Source of the DNA: Trinickia violacea
GTDB lineage: Bacteria; Pseudomonadota; Gammaproteobacteria; Burkholderiales; Burkholderiaceae
NCBI RefSeq assembly: GCF_005280735.1
Contig: NZ_CP040077.1
Coordinates: forward strand, 2,232,001 to 2,296,000
DNA length: 64,000 nucleotides
Reading direction: 5' to 3'
In this document: positions 27,683 to 35,041 of the stretch, piece after piece
How positions within the stretch are numbered: the stretch's first letter is position 1
Layout: every line of letters begins with the position of its first letter
Notes under the pieces: generated by a model
Seen by the model: only the letters and a program-made list of their open reading frames with translations
Databases searched by the model: none
Told to the model about the DNA's origin: nothing
Position numbers and translations under genes: made by a program

Positions 27683-27736
27683 TTGATCGAGGTCAATGCG
27701 CGCGTGACGCATCATTTCGCCCTTGACCGAAATCAA
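27683..27736 (+). promoter_or_regulatory. Two FNR/Anr-like boxes upstream of ompW
   Basis: TTGATCGAGGTCAA (27683-27696) and TTGACCGAAATCAA (27723-27736) each match the FNR consensus TTGAT-N4-ATCAA at nine of ten positions, with start points exactly 40 bases apart. If the second site acts at the usual -41.5, transcription would start at about 27771, 29 bases before the ompW ATG. OmpW is oxygen-regulated through FNR in enteric bacteria, so oxygen control is a reasonable inference. Confidence 0.65.
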
Positions 27737-27799
27737 CGTGACCACTCCGTTCTGTCAGGAAAATTGACCCGATCTCAATACGACAACGGAGAAGAAGTC

Positions 27800-28432
27800 A
27801 TGAACAAGTGGTTACGCGCGGCGTTGTGCGCAGCCTGTGTCGTCGCAGCGCCGGCGATCGCCAATGCCGCGTCGAATGGCGACGGCATCTATCAGGGCGA
27901 TATCCTCGCGCGAGTGCGCGGGATCAGTATTCAGCCGAACATCAGCAAGAGCGACGCCATGGAAGGGCTCGGCGTCGAAGTGAACAACGCGATCGTTCCC
28001 GAACTCGACTTCACCTACATGATTCGCGATGCGATCGGCATCGAGCTGATTCTCGCCACCTCGCGGCATCAGTTGACCTCGACGGCGCTCGGCAATCTAG
28101 GCGGCGTGAACGTGCTGCCGCCGACGCTCCTGCTGCAATATCACTTCAACCATGCGGGCAAGATTCGTCCGTATCTCGGTGCGGGCGTGAACTACACGTA
28201 CTTCTATAACGACGGGCTCCACGTCGGCGATCAAGGCATTCAAGTGACGCGCAGCAGCTTCGGCCCGGCACTGCAGGCCGGTGTCGACGTCCAGGTCGCA
28301 AAGAACCTGTTCGTCAATCTGGACGTCAAGAAGATCTGGATGCGCACCAATGCGACGCTCGGAGACACGAACCTCGGCACGCTGCATATCGATCCGGTGA
28401 TCGTCGGCGTTGGCGTCGGCATGAAGTTCTAG
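27800..28432 (+). CDS. ompW: OmpW-family outer membrane protein
   Basis: 210 residues. Signal peptide with a likely cut after ANA (MNKWLRAALCAACVVAAPAI region). The mature protein has the small eight-stranded barrel pattern: GDILARVRGISIQPN at the start, LPPTLLLQYHFN, IRPYLGAGVNYTYFY and a final strand VIVGVGVGMKF ending in phenylalanine, the usual C-terminal signal for outer-membrane assembly. It forms a hydrophobic channel for small molecules. Likely regulated by the two FNR-like boxes upstream. Confidence 0.94.
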   Translation: MNKWLRAALCAACVVAAPAIANAASNGDGIYQGDILARVRGISIQPNISKSDAMEGLGVEVNNAIVPELDFTYMIRDAIGIELILATSRHQLTSTALGNLGGVNVLPPTLLLQYHFNHAGKIRPYLGAGVNYTYFYNDGLHVGDQGIQVTRSSFGPALQAGVDVQVAKNLFVNLDVKKIWMRTNATLGDTNLGTLHIDPVIVGVGVGMKF

Positions 28433-28482
28433 ACGAAGCGTAGCGACACCGGGCGCAGAGGAGACCCCATCATCTGTCACGC

Positions 28483-28517
28483 GTCGCGAAGGCATCGAAA
28501 TTCGACGCCTTCGCGAC
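28483..28517. other. Long perfect hairpin downstream of ompW
   Basis: GTCGCGAAGGC (28483-28493) pairs with GCCTTCGCGAC (28507-28517); the 13-base interior can pair further as TCGAA/TTCGA. There is no T-run. It could stabilise the ompW mRNA 3' end or act together with the terminator that follows. Confidence 0.5.
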
Positions 28518-28537
28518 ACACGGTGCCCGCAATAGGA

Positions 28538-28586
28538 AAGCCCCGCTCATTGGCCATCGAGAGCCGATGCGCGGGGCTTCGTTTTT
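28538..28586 (+). terminator. Intrinsic terminator after ompW
   Basis: AAGCCCCGC (28538-28546) pairs with GCGGGGCTT (28571-28579), with a further ATTGGC/GCCGAT pairing inside and a TTTTT run at 28582-28586. On the other strand it also lies just after the DUF1289 gene and may serve both. Confidence 0.75.
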
Positions 28587-28598
28587 CGGCGCCGGGTT

Positions 28599-28802
28599 TC
28601 AGAGCTTGTCGTACTGAAACCGCATGGCCGTGCCTTCGCGCTCGATGCGCTCCCACACCGCGCGCTTTTCTTCGTCGCTCAGGAAAACCCAATTCGACAC
28701 TTCGGCGGCGGTGCGCCCGCACCCCTTGCAGACTTCGTCGAAGAGCGTCGAGCAGACGCCGATGCACGGGCTGTCGGGTAGGGCATGGAGGTTGGATGGC
28801 AT
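28599..28802 (-). CDS. DUF1289-family small cysteine protein
   Basis: 67 residues with four cysteines in the family pattern: C13 and C17 (PCIGVCS) and C25 and C28 (CKGCGRT), then WVFLSDEEKRAVWERI. The cysteines probably bind a metal or an Fe-S cluster. The function is unknown in this family. Complete length for the family, with a single convincing start. Confidence 0.88.
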   Translation of the reverse strand: MPSNLHALPDSPCIGVCSTLFDEVCKGCGRTAAEVSNWVFLSDEEKRAVWERIEREGTAMRFQYDKL

Positions 28803-29293
28803 CGAGGACCTTTCATTCGAGACCGGAGACCGGGAAGATCGCCATGTTAACGCATGCGCGGCAGCGTCCGGCGGCGATGAAAGCGAACCGAAGGTATCGA
28901 GCCTATTTCATGGCGCCCGGCGTCCGTCTCACGCCCGGCTGGCGTCCAATTCCGCCCCAAATTGCGGCTTCTCGACCCGATGTCTTTTTTGGATGATAGA
29001 CAGCCGGCGATAACCCGATAAAATTGCGCCGGTTTCGCCTTGGGGCGAAGCGCCAAGCGCGCGTAAGAAGCCTGTTAGGCGGCCATGGCTGCCAAGCGCT
29101 GTACCCTTTGCGCGACAACTTGGCGTTTTTTTCAAAAAGCACGATATTTAATGGTAGTTTTCGATGTTTCAAAGGGGGGCTGCCCGCTTCGCGGTTGGCA
29201 GGCGGTAGCAACGTGCCAATAAGCGGCAGGCGCAAAGCGGCAGCACGGGCAAGGGTGTGGAGTCGACCCGGTTCGATCGGGATGGAGAAGCGA
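28803..29293 (+). promoter_or_regulatory. Long upstream region of potF
   Basis: About 490 bases without a gene. A possible promoter is TTGGCG (29120-29125), a 17-base spacer, then GATATT (29143-29148), in the one AT-rich patch of the region. A small hairpin TTCGCC-TTG-GGGCGAA lies near 29035-29048. The rest holds nothing I can name; short frames on either strand lack ribosome sites. The leader from the proposed promoter would be about 140 bases long, room for regulation of polyamine uptake. Confidence 0.35.
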
Positions 29294-30394
29294 ATGAACG
29301 TAAAAATGGCGGCACAACTGGCAGCAGCGGCGTTGTGCGCGACCGCGGCCTTGACGGCAAGCGCGAAGGATACGCAACTGAACGTGTACAACTGGTCGGA
29401 CTACATCGCCAAGGACACGATTCCGAACTTCGAGAAGCAAACCGGCATCAAGGTCAAATACGACAACTACGACAGCGACGACACGCTGCAAGCCAAACTT
29501 CTGACCGGCAATTCGGGCTACGACATCGTCGTGCCGACGAGCAACTACGCGGGCAAGCAGATCGCCGCGAACATCTTCCAGCCGCTCGACAAATCGAAGC
29601 TGCCCAACCTCAAGTATCTCGACCCGTCGTTGATGTCGCTCGTCGCCGGCGCGGACCCGGGCAACAAGTACGCGGTGCCCTGGGCATACGGCACGACGGG
29701 CCTCGGCTATAACGTAACGAAGGCCCAGCAGGTTCTCGGCAACAATGTGCCGCTCGACAACTGGGACATCCTCTTCAAGCCAGAGTACCTCTCGAAGCTG
29801 AAGACGTGCGGCGTCTCGGTGCTCGACGCGCCCGACCAGGTCTTCTCGGCCGCGCTGCACTACATCGGCAAGGACCCGAACAGCACGAACCCGGACGACT
29901 ATCGCGCGGCGCTCGCGATGATGAAGAAAATCCGTCCGTACATCACGCAGTTCAACTCGTCGGGCTATATCAACGACCTGGTTGGCGGCGACATCTGCTT
30001 CGCATACGGCTGGTCGGGCGACGTCGTGATCGCGAAGCACCGCGCGATCGAGGCGAAGAAGGCCTACAAGATCGAGTACTACGTCCCGAAGGGCGGTGCG
30101 CCGGTCTGGTTCGACGTGATGGTCATTCCGAAGGACGCCGCGCACAAGGACGCCGCGCTCCAGTGGATCAACTACATCGAGACACCGCAGGTCCACGCCG
30201 CGATCACGAACGCGGTGTACTACCCGAGCGTGAACATGGAAGCGCGCAAGTACGTCGACAAGGACGTGGCGAACGATCCGGCCGTGTATCCGAGCCCGGA
30301 CGTCATCAAGACGCTGTTCTTGCTGAAACCGCTGCCGCCGGAAATCCAGCGGCTCGAAACGCGGCTGTGGACGGAGTTCAAGTCGGGCCGCTGA
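29294..30394 (+). CDS. potF: Putrescine/polyamine-binding periplasmic protein
   Basis: 366 residues from ATG 29294 (GGAGAAG just upstream). Signal peptide AAQLAAAALCATAALTASA, then the spermidine/putrescine-binding fold: LNVYNWSDYIAKDTIPNFEKQTG, VVPTSNYAGKQIAANIFQPLDKSK, a hinge at GYNVTK, and FAYGWSGD near the ligand site. It captures polyamines in the periplasm and delivers them to the PotGHI transporter encoded directly downstream (104 bases). Putrescine rather than spermidine is inferred from PotFGHI-like organisation. Confidence 0.92.
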   Translation: MNVKMAAQLAAAALCATAALTASAKDTQLNVYNWSDYIAKDTIPNFEKQTGIKVKYDNYDSDDTLQAKLLTGNSGYDIVVPTSNYAGKQIAANIFQPLDKSKLPNLKYLDPSLMSLVAGADPGNKYAVPWAYGTTGLGYNVTKAQQVLGNNVPLDNWDILFKPEYLSKLKTCGVSVLDAPDQVFSAALHYIGKDPNSTNPDDYRAALAMMKKIRPYITQFNSSGYINDLVGGDICFAYGWSGDVVIAKHRAIEAKKAYKIEYYVPKGGAPVWFDVMVIPKDAAHKDAALQWINYIETPQVHAAITNAVYYPSVNMEARKYVDKDVANDPAVYPSPDVIKTLFLLKPLPPEIQRLETRLWTEFKSGR

Positions 30395-30498
30395 TTGGGC
30401 TGCTAGGCAACTAGCCGCAATGCCGGCATGCAGTCATGAAGCCCTCGGTGCCGACCGGGGGCTTTGTTCGTCAAACGTGTGGAGTGAAGCAGCAGATC

Positions 30499-31659
30499 AT
30501 GAGTGACCAATCGAGCGCGCTGGCAGGGACCGGCACGCCGTCCTTCGCCAAATCTCCCGCCCCGGTGGCGGCGGACAACTTCGTGCAGATCGTCGACGTC
30601 GTGAAGAAGTTCGGCGAGACATTTGCCGTCAAGAACGTCAATTTGTCGGTTCAGAAGGGGGAGCTGTTCGCCTTGCTCGGCAGTTCGGGCTGCGGCAAGT
30701 CGACCTTGTTGCGGATGCTCGCGGGCCTGGAGACGGCCACCTCGGGCAAGATCCTGATCGACGGCGAGGATCTCGCGCAGATGCCGCCGTACCGCCGGCC
30801 GGTCAACATGATGTTCCAGTCTTACGCGCTCTTTCCGCACATGACGGTCGAAGCGAACGTCGCGTTCGGCTTGAAGCAGGAAGGCGTGCCGAAAGCGGAG
30901 TTGAAGGACCGTGTGCAGGTCGCGCTCGATCTCGTGCAGATGGGACGCTTCGCCAAGCGCAAGCCGCATCAGCTCTCGGGCGGGCAGCAGCAGCGCGCCG
31001 CGCTCGCGCGCTCGCTCGTCAAACGCCCGAAGCTGCTGCTGCTCGACGAGCCGATGTCCGCGCTCGACAAGCAAATCCGCCAACGCACGCAGATCGAGCT
31101 CGTCAACATTCTCGACAAGGTCGGCGTCACCTGCATCATGGTCACGCACGATCAGGAAGAAGCGATGACGATGGCGAACCGTCTCGCGGTCATGAGCGAA
31201 GGCGAGATCGTGCAGCTCGGTACGCCGCACGAAGTCTACGAATTTCCGAACTCGCGCTTCTCGGCCGAATTCATCGGCTCGACGAATCTGTTTGACGGCC
31301 ACGTCGTCGAGGACGAGCCGGATCACGTGTTCGTCGAGACCCCCGAATTGTCGACGCGTCTTTACGTGAACCATGGCATCACGGGTCCGCTCGGCATGCC
31401 CGTCACGATCTCGGTGCGTCCGGAGCGCATCGCGCTCACGCGCAAGCCGCCCGAGGGCGCGTTCAACTGGGGGCACGGCACGATCTCGAACGTCGCGTAC
31501 ATGGGCGGCTACTCGCTCTATCACGTCAAGCTCGACTCGGGCAAAATCGTGATCGCCAACGTGTCGAGCCTCGCGCTCACCGAAATCGAATCGCCGACCT
31601 GGGGCGACGAAATCTACGTGCGCTGGAGCGCCTCGGCAGGCGTGGTGCTGACGGCATGA
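30499..31659 (+). CDS. potG: Polyamine ABC transporter ATP-binding protein
   Basis: 386 residues from ATG 30499. Walker A GSSGCGKS, Q-loop in MFQSYALFPHMT, signature LSGGQQQR, Walker B LLLDEPMSALD and switch histidine in MVTHDQEEA are all present. The C-terminal part (VTISVRPERIAL, then the beta-barrel) is the TOBE regulatory domain of the CUT1/polyamine branch. It energises PotHI. Its stop overlaps the potH start (ATGA). Confidence 0.94.
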   Translation: MSDQSSALAGTGTPSFAKSPAPVAADNFVQIVDVVKKFGETFAVKNVNLSVQKGELFALLGSSGCGKSTLLRMLAGLETATSGKILIDGEDLAQMPPYRRPVNMMFQSYALFPHMTVEANVAFGLKQEGVPKAELKDRVQVALDLVQMGRFAKRKPHQLSGGQQQRAALARSLVKRPKLLLLDEPMSALDKQIRQRTQIELVNILDKVGVTCIMVTHDQEEAMTMANRLAVMSEGEIVQLGTPHEVYEFPNSRFSAEFIGSTNLFDGHVVEDEPDHVFVETPELSTRLYVNHGITGPLGMPVTISVRPERIALTRKPPEGAFNWGHGTISNVAYMGGYSLYHVKLDSGKIVIANVSSLALTEIESPTWGDEIYVRWSASAGVVLTA

Positions 31660-32585
31660 AAAGCGCTCTGAATTCACTGCTGATGTGGCCGGCGCGGCGC
31701 TTCAAGCTGACGGGCAGCACGGCTGTCGTGGCCGGGCCGTTCATCTGGCTGCTGCTGTTTTTCTTCGTGCCGTTCCTGCTCGTCCTCAAGATCAGCTTCG
31801 CCGAGCTGCAGCTCGGGATTCCGCCTTACACGGAGCTCGTCGCGATCCAGAACGGCGTCGTGCAGATTTCACTCAACATCGCGCACTACGCGTTCCTGCT
31901 GAGCGACAGCCTCTACTTCGCGACCTACGTGAACTCGGTCGTCGTGGCGGCGATCACGACGCTCCTGTGTCTGCTGCTCGGCTATCCGATGGCGTACTAC
32001 ATCGCCCGCTCGAATCCGTCGACGCGCAACATCCTGATGATGGCCGTGATGCTGCCGTTCTGGACGTCGTTCCTGATTCGCGTGTACGCGTGGATCGGCA
32101 TCCTGAAGAACAACGGCTTGCTGAACAACTTCCTGATGTGGACGGGCATCGTCCACCAGCCGATCGAGCTCTATCACACGAACGCGGCGGTCTATATCGG
32201 CATGGTCTATTCGTATCTGCCGTTTCTCGTGATGCCGCTTTACGCGCACCTCGTGAAGATGGACCTCACGCTGCTCGAGGCCGCCTACGACCTCGGCGCC
32301 AAGCCGTGGAAGGCGTTCGTGGCGATCACGCTGCCGCTCTCGAAGAACGGGATCATCGCGGGCTGCCTGCTCGTGTTCATTCCGGCGGTGGGCGAGTACG
32401 TGATTCCGGAGTTGCTCGGCGGCGCGAACACGCTGATGATCGGCCGCGTGATGTGGAATGAGTTCTTCAACAACGCGGACTGGCCGATGGCTTCGGCGGT
32501 CACGTGCGCGATGGTGCTGCTGCTGCTCGTGCCGATGGCGATGTTCCAGCACTTCCAAGCCAAGCAAATGGAAGAACGCCGATGA
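31656..32585 (+). CDS. potH: Polyamine ABC transporter permease
   Basis: 309 residues with about six membrane segments. The conserved inner-membrane-component loop that contacts the ATPase is LLEAAYDLGAKPWKAFVAITLPLSKNG region (EAAxxxG motif). It overlaps potG by 4 bases and potI by 4 bases, so the three are translationally coupled. Together with PotI it forms the channel for putrescine import. Confidence 0.94.
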   Translation: MKSALNSLLMWPARRFKLTGSTAVVAGPFIWLLLFFFVPFLLVLKISFAELQLGIPPYTELVAIQNGVVQISLNIAHYAFLLSDSLYFATYVNSVVVAAITTLLCLLLGYPMAYYIARSNPSTRNILMMAVMLPFWTSFLIRVYAWIGILKNNGLLNNFLMWTGIVHQPIELYHTNAAVYIGMVYSYLPFLVMPLYAHLVKMDLTLLEAAYDLGAKPWKAFVAITLPLSKNGIIAGCLLVFIPAVGEYVIPELLGGANTLMIGRVMWNEFFNNADWPMASAVTCAMVLLLLVPMAMFQHFQAKQMEERR

Positions 32586-33427
32586 TCAAACCGAATCGCA
32601 CTCTGCAAGTCGTCGCGCTCGGCATCGGCTTTGCATTCCTGTACATCCCGATCCTCAGCCTGATCGTCTACTCGTTCAACGAGTCGCAACTCGTCACGGT
32701 CTGGACGCAATTCTCGACGCGCTGGTACGAGGCGCTGCTCACCGACGACGAACTGATCGCCGCGGCATGGCTGTCGCTGCGCATCGGCTTGCTGACGGCG
32801 TTTGCGTCGGTGATCATCGGGACGTGGGCCGGTTTCGTGCTTGCGCGCATGGGGCGCTTTCGCGGCTTCACGCTCTACACGGGCATGATCAACGCGCCGC
32901 TCGTGATTCCCGAGGTGATCCAGGGCATTTCGCTGCTGCTGCTCTTCATCGAAATGGGCAAGTGGCTCGGCTGGCCCGAAGGCCGCGGGATCGTCACGAT
33001 CTGGATCGGGCACGTGATGCTCTGTATCTCGTACGTTGCGATCATCGTGCAGTCGCGCGTGCGGGACTTGAACCCGTCGTTGGAAGAGGCAGCGCTCGAT
33101 CTCGGCGCCACGCCGCTCAAGGTGTTCTTCGCGATCACGCTGCCGCTGATCTCGCAGGCGCTCGTGTCCGGGTGGCTGTTGTCGTTCACGCTGTCGATCG
33201 ACGATCTGGTGCTGTCCGCGTTTTTGTCGGGGCCCGGGTCGACGACGCTGCCGCTCGTCGTGTTCTCGCGCGTGCGCTTGGGGCTCAATCCCGAGATGAA
33301 CGCGCTTGCGACGCTGTTCATCATCGTCGTGACGATCGGCGTGGTGGGCATCAACTACTACATGCTGCGCGCGGAGAAACGGCGCATGGCCGAAGAGCGG
33401 GCCTTGGCGCAACTCGAAGTCGCCTGA
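32582..33427 (+). CDS. potI: Polyamine ABC transporter permease
   Basis: 281 residues with about six membrane segments and the coupling loop EEAALDLGATPLKVFFAI. The MIKPNRTLQ start overlaps the potH stop (ATGA). The motif FTLSIDDLVLSAFLSGPGS is typical of PotC/PotI permeases. Last gene of potFGHI, followed by a 16-bp hairpin and a convergent efflux operon. Confidence 0.94.
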   Translation: MIKPNRTLQVVALGIGFAFLYIPILSLIVYSFNESQLVTVWTQFSTRWYEALLTDDELIAAAWLSLRIGLLTAFASVIIGTWAGFVLARMGRFRGFTLYTGMINAPLVIPEVIQGISLLLLFIEMGKWLGWPEGRGIVTIWIGHVMLCISYVAIIVQSRVRDLNPSLEEAALDLGATPLKVFFAITLPLISQALVSGWLLSFTLSIDDLVLSAFLSGPGSTTLPLVVFSRVRLGLNPEMNALATLFIIVVTIGVVGINYYMLRAEKRRMAEERALAQLEVA

Positions 33428-33434
33428 CGGGCGG

Positions 33435-33470
33435 GTTGCCGCTTTCGGCGAACACGCCGAAAGCGGCAAC
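33435..33470. terminator. Strong hairpin between potI and the efflux operon
   Basis: GTTGCCGCTTTCGGCG (33435-33450) and CGCCGAAAGCGGCAAC (33455-33470) pair over 16 bp without a mismatch, with the 4-base loop AACA. No T-run follows on either side. It lies between convergent operons, so it probably terminates or protects both transcripts. Confidence 0.6.
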
Positions 33471-33500
33471 GTCAAGACTTCCGCAACTTCCCAGGCAGAT

Positions 33501-35039
33501 TCAACCTTTCGCCGGACTTTTACCCGCGTCGGCACGGCTCGCGGGCGGCTGACCCATCGCCTGAAATAGCGCCGCCGTGTCGCTCAAGCGCGCGCTCATA
33601 TAGCGAATTTCATCGAGCCGCGCGTTCTGGTATTGCTGCTCGCCCGAGCGCGCCGTCGAAATCGGCACGGCGCCGAGCCGGTAGCGCGCGGCGGTTTCGT
33701 CGTAGGCTTGCCGCGCGGCGCGGGCTGCCGCGCTCGACGCGTCGAGTGCCTGCGCGTCGTGTTCGAGCGACGCGAGCGTGTCCGCCACATTCTCGAATGC
33801 CGATAGCACCGTCTGCTTGTACTGCAGCACCGTGGCGTCGTAGGTGTCGACGGCCGCGCGCCGCTGCGCGAGCAGGGCGCCGCCGTGGAAGATCGGCTGC
33901 GTGAGCGACCCGCCGATGCTCCAGATCGCCCCGGCGCCCGAGAGCGCGACCGGCCAACTGAACCCAGCTTGCCCCATCGATGCCGTCAGCGACAGGCTCG
34001 GAAACATCTGTGCCGTCGCCACGCCGACATCGGCTGCCGCGCCTTTGAGCGCCGCATCGGCCGCCTGGATATCGGGCCGCGTGCGCAGCAAGTCCGACGG
34101 CACGACGACCGGCACCTGTTCGGGCAAAGCGAGGCTCGCGAGGTCGAGATCGGGCGGCGCGGCATCGGGCGTGCGGCCAAGCAGGACGGCGAGCGCATGG
34201 CGCGTCGAGGCCAGCTGCTGACGCAGCCCCGGCAGGGTCGCTGCGAGCGACAGTGCGCTTTGCTGGACGTTCAGCGCGTCGGCATGCGCGAGCGAGCCGA
34301 GCGCGTAGCGCCGTTGCGCATCCTGGGCCTGTTCGTTCGCCAGGGTGACGAGCCGTTCGGTCGTGTCGATCTGCGCATGCAGCGCCGCGGCGTTGATCGC
34401 GGCGGTCACGATGTTGGCCGCGAGCGCGCGCCGCGCGGCATCGAGCTGATACGCCTGCTGGTCCACGCGCGCGCCGAGCGCCGCGTTGGCCAAGCGCGCC
34501 GCGCCGAAGATATCGAACGTGTAGTGCGTCTGGATCTGCCCGGCGAACACGTTGTAGAGAAACGTCTGCGGACCGGCTTCGGGAATGGCGAGCGCGCGCT
34601 GGCGCGTGGCTTGCCCGCCGAGGTCGATCTGCGGCAGGAGGTTGCTGCCGATTTGCGCGCGCAATTGCTCGTGCGCGGACGCGAGGAGCTTGTCGGTGGC
34701 GGCGAGCGTCGGGCTGTTGCGCAGGCCCTCGTCGACGAGCGCATCGAGCGCGTCCGACTGGTACAAGCGCCACCATTCGGGCACGGGCTGAGCGCCCGTT
34801 TCGAAGCGTTGCGCGACGCCTTGAGCCGCGACCGTCTGTACGGGCTGCGCTTCGGCGCCGTAGTGCGCAGGCGAGGGCATGGCGGGCGGTTCGCCGGAAG
34901 GGCCGAACGAGCAGGCCGCCAGGGCGAGCGCGGCCGCCGATGCGGCGACGGTGACGGCCGTGCGCGCCGTAGACGTTCTAAGCGCGACAGCCCGCAACGC
35001 TTGGGATCGTTCGCCAGAATCGCGTCGAATATTTTTCAT
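33501..35039 (-). CDS. RND efflux outer-membrane lipoprotein (NodT/OprM family)
   Basis: 512 residues from ATG 35039. Signal peptide with lipobox LALAACS (cysteine about residue 38), then two repeats of the outer-membrane efflux domain: WWRLYQSDALDALVDEGLRNSPTL and RPDIQAADAALKGAAADVGVATAQMFPSLSL, with GGSLTQPIFHGG. It forms the trimeric exit duct of the tripartite pump. It starts 2 bases after the stop of the pump gene. The same frame is open far upstream through the pump gene, but that is an out-of-frame reading. Confidence 0.93.
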   Translation of the reverse strand: MKNIRRDSGERSQALRAVALRTSTARTAVTVAASAAALALAACSFGPSGEPPAMPSPAHYGAEAQPVQTVAAQGVAQRFETGAQPVPEWWRLYQSDALDALVDEGLRNSPTLAATDKLLASAHEQLRAQIGSNLLPQIDLGGQATRQRALAIPEAGPQTFLYNVFAGQIQTHYTFDIFGAARLANAALGARVDQQAYQLDAARRALAANIVTAAINAAALHAQIDTTERLVTLANEQAQDAQRRYALGSLAHADALNVQQSALSLAATLPGLRQQLASTRHALAVLLGRTPDAAPPDLDLASLALPEQVPVVVPSDLLRTRPDIQAADAALKGAAADVGVATAQMFPSLSLTASMGQAGFSWPVALSGAGAIWSIGGSLTQPIFHGGALLAQRRAAVDTYDATVLQYKQTVLSAFENVADTLASLEHDAQALDASSAAARAARQAYDETAARYRLGAVPISTARSGEQQYQNARLDEIRYMSARLSDTAALFQAMGQPPASRADAGKSPAKG

Positions 35040-35041
35040 GA

